A DNA stretch of 64,000 bases. Source: Nonomuraea africana (GTDB taxonomy: Bacteria > Actinomycetota > Actinomycetes > Streptosporangiales > Streptosporangiaceae). Location of the stretch: the NCBI RefSeq assembly GCF_014873535.1, contig NZ_JADBEF010000001.1, forward strand, positions 4,836,001-4,900,000. Reading direction: 5' to 3'. Position 1 is the first letter of the stretch, and each line of letters begins with the position of its first letter. The notes beneath the pieces were generated by a model. It had not been told where the DNA came from. It ran no database searches and was given only the letters and a program-made list of their open reading frames with translations. The position numbers were made by a program, and so were the translations under genes. Positions 41,756 to 50,618 of the stretch are shown one piece after another.

Positions 41756-42692
41756 GGGCCCACCTCATGACGTGGAAGCGGCGGGTGACCTGGTAGCCCG
41801 CCTTGGTGTAGAGATGTCCGGCCGGGCTGGACTCCCCTGTCCAGAGGAACCACGAGGAGTGCAGGCCCTCGGCTCGCATCCGCGTCATCGTGAGGTGGAG
41901 AAGGATCTTGCCGAGCCCGGTGCCGCGCTCGCCGGCGTCCACGCCGAAGGGCCCGAACCTTTCGGGGATGCCGCGGTAGGCGGCGTAGAGCGCGAACCCC
42001 ACCAGCCGGTCCCGCTTCCTGGCGACGACCATGCGCGTGGTGTCCTTGTGGTGGCGGATCGCCTCGCCCCAGTCGGGGTTGAACGCGTCGGCCGCGAACC
42101 TGATCAGCTCGGGCAGTTCGCCGTCGGCCGGGCTGTGGAAGCCGTACCCCTCGCTCTCCCGCCTGGCCCGCAGCTCGTGGACGTCCTCCGGCGTCAGGTA
42201 GCCGACCAGCGTGCGGTCCATCGCGACCGGCGAGTAGAGCGTGCCGAACCCCAGGCTGGTCAGCAGGGCGAACCCCTCGGGGTAGAGCTCGGAGTCGGCG
42301 CCGGGCAGCACGTAGTTGGGCGTGTAGGAGGCGAAGTCGACCCGCGTCCGTCCCCTGGACCGCAGGAAGTCCAGCGCCTCGGTGAGCAGCCGCCGGCCGA
42401 GCCCGCCACCCCGGTGTCCCGGCGCGACGAAGAAGAACGGGATCCAGCCGGTCTCCGGCTCCAGGTCCGTGCCCGGCGCGAGCGGCGTCAACCGGCGGAC
42501 GGCGTAGGCGCAGCCCACGACGCGCCCGCCGGTCACGGCCACCCGCAGGCCTTCGGGGTCGAAGTTCGGGTCGAGTAGGACGCAGTCGCGAAACCACGCC
42601 GCGGTCGTCGGGTCCGCCGGAAGGCTCCGGTTCCAGGATTCGATCAGAGAGTGCTCGTCCCCGGCGGCGAACGCGCGGACAGTGACCGTCAT
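41742..42692 (-). CDS. GNAT acetyltransferase, two-domain type
   Basis: 316 residues from ATG 42692. Two GNAT-like halves: the first has F-F-F-V-A-P-G-H-R-G-G-G-L-G-R-R-L-L (acetyl-CoA loop, ~98-115), the second F-G-V-D-A-G-E-R-G-T-G-L-G-K-I-L-L (~250-266) plus N-terminal R-A-F. Both acetyl-CoA loops look usable. First gene of the ABC-importer operon; no SD is visible and a promoter seven bases upstream of ATG implies a leaderless mRNA. Possible substrates are the imported compound or its deacetylated form. Confidence 0.85.
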   Translation of the reverse strand: MTVTVRAFAAGDEHSLIESWNRSLPADPTTAAWFRDCVLLDPNFDPEGLRVAVTGGRVVGCAYAVRRLTPLAPGTDLEPETGWIPFFFVAPGHRGGGLGRRLLTEALDFLRSRGRTRVDFASYTPNYVLPGADSELYPEGFALLTSLGFGTLYSPVAMDRTLVGYLTPEDVHELRARRESEGYGFHSPADGELPELIRFAADAFNPDWGEAIRHHKDTTRMVVARKRDRLVGFALYAAYRGIPERFGPFGVDAGERGTGLGKILLHLTMTRMRAEGLHSSWFLWTGESSPAGHLYTKAGYQVTRRFHVMRWARERA

Positions 42693-42699
42693 GCCCAAA

Positions 42700-42729
42700 A
42701 GCTTTGCGACTGGTAAGGCGCCGGGTCAA
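42700..42729 (-). promoter_or_regulatory. Predicted leaderless promoter of the acetyltransferase-ABC operon
   Basis: Minus strand TTGACC (complement of 42724-42729), 18 bp, AAAGCT (complement of 42700-42705), then 7 bases to ATG 42692. Matches TTGACn-N18-nAnnnT promoters at 45535 and 53073 in this window. Confidence 0.45.
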
Positions 42730-42788
42730 TAAGATCAGGGAAGAAAATTTCCCTTGTGGCTACCCTCTAGAAACTTTCCTTCGTCTCG

Positions 42789-42813
42789 GGTAAGCATGGA
42801 ATGTTGGCTTACC
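42789..42813. promoter_or_regulatory. 7-bp inverted repeat in the 162-bp gap before the MerB-like gene end
   Basis: GGTAAGC (42789-42795) and GCTTACC (42807-42813), 11-base centre. Nearby AGGGAA/TTCCCT at 42737-42754. Either could be an operator for the ABC operon, lying 45-120 bp upstream of its start. Confidence 0.35.
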
Positions 42814-42854
42814 AGATCGGCAGGTGGCCGCTCGGCGAGCCCGTGCCTGCCTGC

Positions 42855-43541
42855 TCAGTCGGCGGGCAGTCCCCAGAAGGGGCCGTGCAGGCCGACCTGC
42901 GCGAAGTACGCGGCGGCGGAGGAAGGGTCACGCCGGGTGTAGCCGCGGTCCAGGCGTCCGGCGTACCAGCCGCGGGCCAGCCGCCACAGGGTGGCCAGAT
43001 CCATCACGTAACCGCGGGCCTGCCGGGTCCGCTCGAGCCAGACCTCGACGCAGGCGACGGAGCAGAACAGGCGCTGGTTGGCGCAGGCGTGGACGACGTC
43101 GTCCCAGATGTGGTGGACCGGCACGAGGAAGTGGGCCACCTGGTCGCCCGGCGGAGGCGCGTCCCAGCCGACCCTCCAGGCGTGCGGGGTGTCGCAGGCC
43201 GGGCAGCCGGTGGCGACCAGAACGGCGGGCTCGTCCCGGAGGAGGTGGGGGATGGCGAACGAGTCCCAGGCGCAGCCGCCCCACCACAGGGTCCGCTCCC
43301 CCATGACGGAGAAGCCGAGCGGGACGGCCGAGAAGGGATGCGCCATGACGACGCGGTCGCCGTCGCCGGTGTCCAGGACCAGGTCGCGGCTCTCGTGGAG
43401 ATGCCGCAGCGCCTGCCGTACCCGGTCGACGGCGAGCCCGGTGCGGGCGGCCAGTTCCGGCGGGCCCGGGGCGCGGCCTGTGCGCGCGAAGCCGGTGTAG
43501 ACCGCCAAGCGGACGTCCTCGAGCTGTTCCCTGTCCACCAT
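42855..43541 (-). CDS. Alkylmercury lyase (MerB)-like protein
   Basis: 228 residues from ATG 43541, preceded by AGGGG. N-terminal winged-helix-like part (1-70), then the MerB core. The three catalytic residues are visible: Cys 90 and Asp 93 in G-G-C-A-W-D and Cys 160 in R-L-F-C-S-V-A-C (equivalents of C96, D99 and C159 of MerB). MerB cleaves C-Hg bonds. No merA, merR or mercury transporter is nearby, so mercury detoxification is not supported by context; homologues with other roles are common in actinomycetes. Stands between the ABC operon and a Tat-exported protein gene. Confidence 0.78.
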   Translation of the reverse strand: MVDREQLEDVRLAVYTGFARTGRAPGPPELAARTGLAVDRVRQALRHLHESRDLVLDTGDGDRVVMAHPFSAVPLGFSVMGERTLWWGGCAWDSFAIPHLLRDEPAVLVATGCPACDTPHAWRVGWDAPPPGDQVAHFLVPVHHIWDDVVHACANQRLFCSVACVEVWLERTRQARGYVMDLATLWRLARGWYAGRLDRGYTRRDPSSAAAYFAQVGLHGPFWGLPAD

Positions 43542-43578
43542 CGTCCCCTTCACGGGTGGAGAGCATGCACCACAGTCG

Positions 43579-44667
43579 TCACCATGCTCTTGAACGCTGG
43601 TGCGACTCGCTTCTGATCCCCTCCTTGCGCCACACCTTGAACAGCCGGCGAGCCGAACCTCCGACCGGCCCGACGGCCTCGTACAGCACGTCGCGCGAGA
43701 CCGGCTTCGCCTCGGCGACCGCGGCCACCGCGTCGTCCGCGATGGTGATCGTGCGGGAGCACACGCTCAGGAGGTAGCCGGGGATCCGCAGCTCCGGGTC
43801 CGTGCAGCCGACCAGCGGGACGCCCACGGCGGCGACCACCGGGAAGACCGTCCCAGGGATGCCGATGGCGACCTCGGCCCGCGCCGACGCCTGGACGGAC
43901 GGCACCGAGCTGATCTCGTACCGCTCCCACAGCGAACGGTCCTCGCGCGGGTGCAGCCCGACCAGGATGTGCTTGCCGGCCGCGGCCAGCCGCTCGGCCG
44001 CCGCCAGCAGCAGGTCGGTGCCAGGGGCCGAACCACCTGTCCCGCTCGATCTGGTCACGCTGGTGAGCACCAGGACGGTGCCCGGCTCCGGGGCGTGCCT
44101 GGGCAGGTCGTCCGTCTGCGGTGTGCCCACGACCGTGATCGGCTGTCGCGTGCCCAGGTAGTCGTCGAACACCTTCGCCTCAGCAGGTGACGAGGCGGTG
44201 ATCGCGCTGAGCCGCCCGCGGAACTCCGCCGCGCGCGGCGCCTCGACGGGCAGCTGGTAGGCCAGCGAGCCGGCGATCAACGGCAGCGTGCGCAGCCGCG
44301 CGGCGCAGTCGGCGGGCCAGTCGCCCGCCCCTGTCACGATGAGCAGATCGGCCTCGGTGATCTCGTCGGGGGTCGCGACCGGAACCGGATCGTCCGGCTT
44401 GACACCGGACCGGTCGGGCACCAGCTGGACGATCTCCCACCCGAGGCGCTTCGCCTCGGGCAGCAAGGGCCTGACGTGATAGGTCCCCCACGGCTCGTTC
44501 GTGGCGATCAGCACTCTGGGCCGCGCCCCCGTGCCCGGCCGTACCGCGGCATGCGCGGCCTTGCCTCCCACAGCGTCTCCCACAACAGCGAGCCCGGCCC
44601 CGGACAGCGCGCCGATCAGGAGGGAACGCCGGGTGAGGCCGCGATCAGCAGTGTCATGAATTCTCAT
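43579..44667 (-). CDS. Tat-exported protein of unknown function, glycosyltransferase-like fold
   Basis: 362 residues. The N-terminus has a twin-arginine signal (L-T-R-R-S-L-L-I-G-A-L-S-G-A-G-L-A) with probable cleavage after A-H-A near residue 40, so it is folded before export. The mature part begins R-V-L-I-A-T-N-E-P-W-G-T-Y-H-V-R-P-L-L-P and has alternating beta-alpha text with V-G-T-P, L-V-L-T-S-V, H-I-L-V-G-L-H-P-R-E-D, resembling a GT-B or CDP-glycerol transferase-like fold. Export of such a fold is unusual. Substrate and reaction are not identifiable. Confidence 0.6.
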   Translation of the reverse strand: MRIHDTADRGLTRRSLLIGALSGAGLAVVGDAVGGKAAHAAVRPGTGARPRVLIATNEPWGTYHVRPLLPEAKRLGWEIVQLVPDRSGVKPDDPVPVATPDEITEADLLIVTGAGDWPADCAARLRTLPLIAGSLAYQLPVEAPRAAEFRGRLSAITASSPAEAKVFDDYLGTRQPITVVGTPQTDDLPRHAPEPGTVLVLTSVTRSSGTGGSAPGTDLLLAAAERLAAAGKHILVGLHPREDRSLWERYEISSVPSVQASARAEVAIGIPGTVFPVVAAVGVPLVGCTDPELRIPGYLLSVCSRTITIADDAVAAVAEAKPVSRDVLYEAVGPVGGSARRLFKVWRKEGIRSESHQRSRAW

Positions 44668-44822
44668 GGGATCGGAATCTAGGGGCGGCCGGCTACCTGC
44701 GTGTGAACACGTACGGTCGCCCGAGGAAACTGCGCCACGTCGCGGCTGCCCTGCGGAGCACCAGTAAGGTGCGTATAGCCGACGGCGCGACCCGGAACCG
44801 GCGCACAGGTGGGGGGATGGAG

Positions 44823-45512
44823 ATGAGCGCCAGCACGCTGCAGACGCTGGATCGCGGGCTGCGCGCGCTCGAGATCATCTCCCATTCCCCCGAGGGGATC
44901 TCGATCGCGGACCTCGCGAAGGAGCTCGGCATCCACCGGGCCATCTGCTACCGGGTCGTGGCCACGCTCGAGTCGCGCCGGCTCGTCGTCCGCGCCGAGG
45001 ACGGACGGGTCAGGCTCGGCGTCGGGATCGCGGTCCTCGCCTCGCGCCTCGAGCCGCAGTTCCACCGCGACGCGCAGTCCCTGCTCCGCGACCTGGCCAA
45101 CGAGACCCACGCCACCGCCTTCATCTCCGCGGCCGAGGGCCAGGACTGCGTCGCCATGATGGTCGCCGAGCCGGATGACAGGGTCCTCACGGTCGGCTAC
45201 CGGGTCGGCAGCCGCCATCCCCTCACCAAGGGCGCGGCCGGCATCGCGATCCTCGCGGCACGGCCCGAGGACCGCCGCGATCCCGACTCAGTCCGGCAGG
45301 CCCGCCGCGACGGCTACAGCCTCACGCGGGGCCAGCTGGAGCGCGGCGCCGTGGGGCTGGCCACGGCCATCAGGATCTTCACCCGCACCGGGTCCGCCAG
45401 CCCCATCGAGCGCAGCGTCGGGGTCGTGGCCATCGACGAGCTCGACATCGAACGCGCCGCCGAAGCGGTGCAGAGGACCGCGCGGCAGCTCGAACGCCTC
45501 CTCGCCCCTTGA
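44823..45512 (+). CDS. IclR-family transcriptional regulator
   Basis: 229 residues from ATG 44823. N-terminal helix-turn-helix (T-L-Q-T-L-D-R-G-L-R-A-L-E-I-I, S-I-A-D-L-A-K-E-L-G-I-H-R-A-I-C-Y-R) and a C-terminal effector-binding domain (~80-229) with H-P-L-T-K-G-A-A-G-I-A-I-L. IclR proteins sense small acids or aromatic compounds. It lies 113 bp upstream of the P450-reductase gene on the same strand and is the likely local regulator; an inverted repeat at 45579-45593 could be its operator. Confidence 0.88.
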   Translation: MSASTLQTLDRGLRALEIISHSPEGISIADLAKELGIHRAICYRVVATLESRRLVVRAEDGRVRLGVGIAVLASRLEPQFHRDAQSLLRDLANETHATAFISAAEGQDCVAMMVAEPDDRVLTVGYRVGSRHPLTKGAAGIAILAARPEDRRDPDSVRQARRDGYSLTRGQLERGAVGLATAIRIFTRTGSASPIERSVGVVAIDELDIERAAEAVQRTARQLERLLAP

Positions 45513-45534
45513 CGCGTTCGTTCGCACATCGCCC

Positions 45535-45593
45535 TTGACCTCCCCAAGCGTCCCCTTTTAGCCTGCTGCTAGTTCGCTCACAGAGACACTGTG
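45535..45593 (+). promoter_or_regulatory. Promoter and candidate IclR operator before the P450-reductase fusion
   Basis: TTGACC (45535-45540), 18 bp, TAGCCT (45559-45564), a good TAnnnT -10. Downstream, CACAG (45579-45583) and CTGTG (45589-45593) form a perfect inverted repeat with a 5-base centre, overlapping the expected transcript start, as for a repressor site. Confidence 0.55.
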
Positions 45594-45625
45594 TTCATTA
45601 TCAGTAAAGGGGCAGGTCAATCGAG

Positions 45626-47899
45626 ATGAGCACTCGCTGCCCGGTCTCGGCGGGCGCGGCCGCGTTCGATCCGTTCGGCGACGCCTACCAGGCCGATCCG
45701 GCGGCGTCGCTGCGCTGGTCGCGTGACGAGGAGCCGGTGTTCTACAGCCCGACGATCGGCTACTGGGTGGTCACCCGCTACGAAGACGTCAAAGCGGTCT
45801 TCCGCGACAACCTGCTGTTCTCACCCTCGATCGCGCTGGAGAAGATCACGCCCGTCTGCGACGAGGCGACCTCCGTCCTCGCCAGGTACGACTACGCGAT
45901 GGCCCGCACGCTGGTCAACGAGGACGAGCCCGAGCACATGCCGCGCCGGCGCGCGCTGATGGATCCGTTCACTCCGAAGGAGCTCGCGCACCACGAGCCG
46001 ATGGTGCGCCGGCTCACCAGGGAGTACGTCGACCGCTTCGTCGACTCCGGGCAGGCCGACCTGGTCGACGAGATGTTGTGGGAGATCCCGCTCACCGTCG
46101 CGCTGCACTTCCTCGGCGTGCCGGAGGAGGACATGGACACCCTGCGCGAGTACTCGATCGCGCACACGGTGAACACCTGGGGCCGCCCGTCGCCGGAGGA
46201 GCAGGTGGCGGTCGCCGAGGCCGTGGGCAGGTTCTGGCAGTACGCCGGCAAGGTGCTCGGCAAGCTGCGCGAGGATCCGTCCGGGCACGGCTGGATGCCG
46301 TTCAGCATCCGCGTCCAGCGGGAGAAGCCGGAGGTGATCACCGACTCCTACCTCCACTCGATCATGATGGCGGGCATCGTCGCGGCCCACGAGACCACGG
46401 CCAACGCCGCCGCCAACGCGATCAAGCTGCTGCTGGAGAACCGCCGGGCGTGGGAGGAGATCTGCGCCGATCCCGGCCTGATCCCGAACGCGGTCGAGGA
46501 GTGCCTGCGCCACTCCGGGTCGGTGGCGGCGTGGCGGCGCCTGGTGACCGCGGACACCAGCATCGGCGGCGTCGAGATCCCGAAGGGCGCCAAACTGCTG
46601 ATCGTCAACTCCTCGGCCAACCGGGACGAGCGGCACTTCGACAACGCCGACGAGTTCGACATCCGCCGCGAGAACACCGCCGACCACCTGACCTTCGGCT
46701 ACGGCAGTCACCAGTGCATGGGCAAGAACCTGGCCCGCATGGAGATCCAGATCTTCCTCGAGGAGCTCACCAGGCGCCTCCCCCACCTGGAGCTGGTGCC
46801 GGACCAGACGTTCAGCTACCTGCCCAACACCTCGTTCAGGGGGCCGGACCACCTGTGGGTGCGGTGGGACCCGTCCGCCAACCCCGAGCGCGCCGATCCT
46901 GAAGTCCTCCGCGCCCGGCACCCGGTGCGGATCGGCGAGCCGTCGAAGCGCGCCATCTCCCGCACCGTGACCGTACGGGAGATCACCCGCGCGGCCGACG
47001 GCGTCGTCAGGGTGACGCTGTCCGACGTCCACGGCAGGCAGCTGCCGGCATGGGCGCCGGGCGCGCACATCGACATCGAGCTCGAGGGCCTGTCCCGGCA
47101 GTACTCCCTCTGCGGCGACCCGGACGACCGCGGCAGGTACGAGATCGCCGTGCTGAAGGAGCCGGAGAGCCGGGGCGGATCCCGGTACGCGCACGAGAGC
47201 CTCCAGGTGGGCCAGACGCTCACGATGCGCGGCCCGCGCAACCACTTCAGGCTCGACCCCGCCGCCGGCCGCTACGTCCTCGTCGCCGGTGGGATCGGCA
47301 TCACCCCGATCATCGCGATGGCCGACCACGCCAGGGCGATCGGCAAGCCGTACGAGATCCACTACTGCGGGCGCGACGCGAGCACGATGGCCTTCCTCGA
47401 CCGGCTCGAACGCGATCACGGCGATCGCCTGACCGTGTACGTCAGCGCCGAGGGCACCCGCCTCGACATCGACGCCCTGCTCGCTGAGCTCGCCGAGGAC
47501 GCGCAGATCTACGCGTGCGGTCCCGAGCGCCTGCTCTCGGCGCTGGACGAGGCGACCGGGCACCGGCCCGACGACTTCCTGCGCGTCGAGCACTTCACCA
47601 GCACACGCCGGGATCTCGATCCGGCCGACGAGCACGCGTTCGACGTCGAGCTCAGGGACTCCGGCCTCACCCTTCGCGTCGCGGCCGACCAGACCTTGCT
47701 CGACGCGCTGCGCGCCGCCAACATCGATGTCCAGAGCGACTGCGAAGAGGGACTCTGCGGGTCCTGCGAGGCGAGCGTCCTCGACGGCGAGGTGGACCAC
47801 CGCGACCTCGTCCTGACCAAGGCGGAGCGCGGCGCCGGCAAGGTCATGATGACCTGTTGCTCCCGTGCCCGCGGCGCGAAGCTCGTCCTCGGCCTCTGA
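45626..47899 (+). CDS. Self-sufficient cytochrome P450 fused to flavin reductase and [2Fe-2S] domains
   Basis: 757 residues. P450 domain ~1-405: A-H-E-T-T oxygen motif (E256-T257), E-E-C-L-R, heme loop F-G-Y-G-S-H-Q-C-M-G with Cys ~364. Reductase ~445-660 of the phthalate-dioxygenase-reductase type: R-Q-Y-S-L flavin motif, V-A-G-G-I-G-I-T-P nucleotide motif. C-terminal plant-type ferredoxin ~670-757 with C-x4-C-x2-C (E-G-L-C-G-S-C) and a final Cys in M-T-C-C-S. Same order as CYP116B/RhF enzymes, so NAD(P)H electrons pass internally to heme. Oxidises an unknown, possibly aromatic, substrate imported by the downstream MHS transporter. Confidence 0.94.
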   Translation: MSTRCPVSAGAAAFDPFGDAYQADPAASLRWSRDEEPVFYSPTIGYWVVTRYEDVKAVFRDNLLFSPSIALEKITPVCDEATSVLARYDYAMARTLVNEDEPEHMPRRRALMDPFTPKELAHHEPMVRRLTREYVDRFVDSGQADLVDEMLWEIPLTVALHFLGVPEEDMDTLREYSIAHTVNTWGRPSPEEQVAVAEAVGRFWQYAGKVLGKLREDPSGHGWMPFSIRVQREKPEVITDSYLHSIMMAGIVAAHETTANAAANAIKLLLENRRAWEEICADPGLIPNAVEECLRHSGSVAAWRRLVTADTSIGGVEIPKGAKLLIVNSSANRDERHFDNADEFDIRRENTADHLTFGYGSHQCMGKNLARMEIQIFLEELTRRLPHLELVPDQTFSYLPNTSFRGPDHLWVRWDPSANPERADPEVLRARHPVRIGEPSKRAISRTVTVREITRAADGVVRVTLSDVHGRQLPAWAPGAHIDIELEGLSRQYSLCGDPDDRGRYEIAVLKEPESRGGSRYAHESLQVGQTLTMRGPRNHFRLDPAAGRYVLVAGGIGITPIIAMADHARAIGKPYEIHYCGRDASTMAFLDRLERDHGDRLTVYVSAEGTRLDIDALLAELAEDAQIYACGPERLLSALDEATGHRPDDFLRVEHFTSTRRDLDPADEHAFDVELRDSGLTLRVAADQTLLDALRAANIDVQSDCEEGLCGSCEASVLDGEVDHRDLVLTKAERGAGKVMMTCCSRARGAKLVLGL

Positions 47900-47929
47900 C
47901 CGTCCGACACCCCCCGAAAAGGACCCGAC

Positions 47930-49246
47930 ATGACATCACTGGCAGGCACCGGCCCGACGTCGAGGACCAGCTTCAAACGCGTCCTGGCCGGCAGCATGGC
48001 CGGTGCCGTACTGGAGTGGTACGACTTCGCGATCTACGGCATCCTGGCGGCCACCGTCCTCGGCCCGTTGTTCTTCCCCGGCGACAACGAGATCGCCAAG
48101 CTCCTGCTGGCACTCGCGACCCAGGGCCTCGGATTCGTCGCGCGCCCGCTCGGCGGCATCGTCTTCGGGCACCTCGGTGACAAGTTCGGGCGCAAGCCGA
48201 TGCTCTTCACCACCTTCATCATCCTGGGCAGCGCCACCGCCCTGATCGGACTGCTGCCGACCTACGACGACATCGGCATCTGGGCGACGGTCATGCTCGT
48301 CGTCCTGCGCATGATCCAGGGGTTCGCGCTCGGTGGCGAGTTCGGCGCCGCCGTCCTGATGGTCAGTGAGTACGGCGAGCCGCGGCGGCGTGGCTTCTGG
48401 GCCTCCTGGCCGCAGGCCGGCGCCCCGTTGGGCACCATCCTCGCGACCGTCATGGTCACCGTGATCGCCTTCCTCTTCCCCGGCGACGCCTTCGACGAGT
48501 GGGGCTGGCGGGTGGCGTTCCTGTTCGCGATCCCGCTGCTGATCGTCGGCTTCTGGATCCGCCGCAGCGTCGAGGAGTCCCCCGTCTTCCGGGCCGCGCA
48601 GGCGAAGGCCGCGCAGCGGGCGACGACCACCGAGCGCTCGAGCATCCTCGCCGCGCTGTCGCGGCCGCGTCCGGTGCTGCACGGCCTCGGCATGCGCCTG
48701 GGCGAGAACATCGCGTTCTACATCTACACCGTGTTCGTCATCGCCTACGCCACGACCTCCTTCGGGTACGCCCGCGGCGATGTGATCATGGCTGTCACGT
48801 TCGCGTCGCTGTTCCAGTTCATCGGCATGATCGCCGGCGGCCACTGGTCCGACCGGGTCGGCCGCAAGCCCGCCATGCTCGTCCCGGCGGTGGTGCTGAT
48901 CGTCTGGGCCCCGGTGTTCTTCTGGCTCGTCCAGCTCGAGAGCCTGCCGATGCTGTGGATCGGCGTGTGCGTCGGCGCGTTCTTCCACGGCATGCTCGCG
49001 GGGACCGAGGCCGGCTGGATCACCGAGCTGTTCCCCACCAGGCACCGCTACGCCGGCGCGTCGCTGGTGTTCCAGGGCTCGTCGATCATCGCGGGCGCTC
49101 CGGCTCCGTTCATCGCGGTGTGGCTCATCGACCGGTTCGGCGTCGCCACCGTCGTCGGCTACCTGGTGCTGACGATGGCGATCACCATCGTCGCGGTGGC
49201 CACCAGCAGGGAGACCAGGGGAGCCGACCTCGACGCGGTCGAATGA
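47930..49246 (+). CDS. MFS transporter, metabolite:H+ symporter (MHS) family
   Basis: 438 residues, 12 hydrophobic segments. L-E-W-Y-D-F-A-I-Y-G in TM1, A-R-P-L-G-G-I-V-F-G-H-L-G-D-K-F-G-R-K loop, and G-G-E-F-G-A-A in TM5 mark the MHS (ProP/ShiA-like) group. ATG 47930 is 30 bp after the P450-fusion stop, preceded by AAAAGGA. It probably imports the acid oxidised by the P450, under IclR control. Confidence 0.9.
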   Translation: MTSLAGTGPTSRTSFKRVLAGSMAGAVLEWYDFAIYGILAATVLGPLFFPGDNEIAKLLLALATQGLGFVARPLGGIVFGHLGDKFGRKPMLFTTFIILGSATALIGLLPTYDDIGIWATVMLVVLRMIQGFALGGEFGAAVLMVSEYGEPRRRGFWASWPQAGAPLGTILATVMVTVIAFLFPGDAFDEWGWRVAFLFAIPLLIVGFWIRRSVEESPVFRAAQAKAAQRATTTERSSILAALSRPRPVLHGLGMRLGENIAFYIYTVFVIAYATTSFGYARGDVIMAVTFASLFQFIGMIAGGHWSDRVGRKPAMLVPAVVLIVWAPVFFWLVQLESLPMLWIGVCVGAFFHGMLAGTEAGWITELFPTRHRYAGASLVFQGSSIIAGAPAPFIAVWLIDRFGVATVVGYLVLTMAITIVAVATSRETRGADLDAVE

Positions 49247-49334
49247 CGGTCACGACGGACTGGAGATCAGGTACCTGCCGTGACTGCTCCTGGGCAGCGA
49301 CCACCTCTTCGACCTGGGAGATCCCGCCGCGGGG

Positions 49335-49961
49335 TCACCGGTTGCCGGTCTCCGGGCCCATCGCGCCGTACTCGAGCTTGCCCGCCCTGGCGTACGTGCT
49401 GATGACGACACCGGTGCTGGACGTCGTGGTGTCGACCAGCCTGAGGCCGGCCGGGATGGTCCCCTCCGCGAACAGCCGCTTGCCCGAGCCGATGAGCACA
49501 GGGAACACCAGCAGGTGGAACTCGTCGACGAGGTCGTGCTCGACGAGCGTCTGGATCAGCTTGCCGCTGCCGTGGACCTGGATCTCGCCGCCCTCGCCCC
49601 GCTTGAGCTCGCGCACCGCGTCGGCGACGTCGCCGGTGAGCAGCGTCGAGTTCCGCCACGCCACGGTGTCCAGCGTCCGCGACGCGACGTACTTGGGCAG
49701 GCTGTTCATCGTCGCCCCGATCGGGTCGTCGGCCTCGGCCAGCGGCCAGCTGGCGGCGAAGATGTCGTAGGTCCTGCGCCCGAGCAGGAGCGCGCCTGCC
49801 CTGCCGGTCACCTCCGTCATCAGCTGCTCGATCCGCTGGTCGAAGTGCGGGACGGCCCAGCCGCCGTGCTCGAACCCGCCGTCGCGGTCCTCGTCGGCGC
49901 CGCCCGGCGCCTGCATGACGCCGTCCAGGGACACGAACGTGGTCACCATCAGTTTCCGCAT
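49335..49961 (-). CDS. Dihydrofolate reductase-like (RibD C-terminal domain) protein
   Basis: 208 residues from ATG 49961. R-K-L-M-V-T-T-F-V-S-L-D-G-V-M-Q-A-P-G-G start, L-L-G-R-R-T-Y-D-I-F-A loop, and I-Q-V-H-G-S-G-K-L-I-Q-T-L NADPH-contact segment identify the 'dihydrofolate reductase family' of small NADPH oxidoreductases, distinct from true FolA. Substrate unknown. A second member is at 58352-58903. The 192-bp gap 49962-50153 shows no evident feature. Confidence 0.85.
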   Translation of the reverse strand: MRKLMVTTFVSLDGVMQAPGGADEDRDGGFEHGGWAVPHFDQRIEQLMTEVTGRAGALLLGRRTYDIFAASWPLAEADDPIGATMNSLPKYVASRTLDTVAWRNSTLLTGDVADAVRELKRGEGGEIQVHGSGKLIQTLVEHDLVDEFHLLVFPVLIGSGKRLFAEGTIPAGLRLVDTTTSSTGVVISTYARAGKLEYGAMGPETGNR

Positions 49962-50153
49962 GTCGCTTCCTTCGCTCTCGTGAGGCATCGGTGGTGATGC
50001 CCGCACCGCCCACGGCGAACGGCATCCGCCACAAATCGACACCACGCGCGAGACGAAATTTGAACCACGGGAGGACCGCGTCCATCGCCGCCGACTTACG
50101 GGTAGCGGCTCGTCACCCAGCGCGGTGAACAGGGGGCGTAACGTCCAGCCGGG

Positions 50154-50537
50154 TCAGCGGCGGTAGTGCGGGATCGCTTTCACCGTGGCGTACGTCGCGA
50201 AGGCGGCGTCGCCGCTCTCGTAGTCCCACCACGCGTCTTCCAATCGGTCGTCGACTATGTTGCACGTGCTGCTGCGCGAATGGCCGCGCTTGATGGGGCC
50301 GAGATAGACGGCCCCCTTGCCCACATAACGTCCGTTGACCGTGAGACGGCAGGTGCCGCCCACCCAGGCGATGTTGTACCGGCTGTTGTTGGTCACCTTG
50401 ATGCGGATCTCGCAGGCCGTCTTGCACCACCCGAAGCTGAGCTTCAGCCGTACCCTGCCCGCCTCGGCGGCGGCAGGTGGTGCGACCAGCGAGCCGGCGA
50501 GCAGAAAGGAGCATAAGAACACGAGGAATCGTTTCAC
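50154..50537 (-). CDS. Small secreted cysteine-containing protein
   Basis: 127 residues from GTG 50537 (GGGGG upstream). Sec signal peptide with cleavage after P-A-A-A-E-A (~25). The ~100-residue mature part has four Cys (C38, C42, and two later) and an immunoglobulin-like strand pattern (V-R-L-K-L-S-F, I-R-I-K-V-T-N-N-S, C-R-L-T-V-N-G-R-Y-V-G-K-G), so a small disulfide-bonded beta protein is likely. No known family was recognised. Confidence 0.6.
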   Translation of the reverse strand: MKRFLVFLCSFLLAGSLVAPPAAAEAGRVRLKLSFGWCKTACEIRIKVTNNSRYNIAWVGGTCRLTVNGRYVGKGAVYLGPIKRGHSRSSTCNIVDDRLEDAWWDYESGDAAFATYATVKAIPHYRR

Positions 50538-50618
50538 GCGTACCCCCAGGTGATGCGCCCGTGCGGGCGCCGAGACGGCGGACGGTAATGATCGGTGAGG
50601 CTCACGGCCCCCCTTCCG

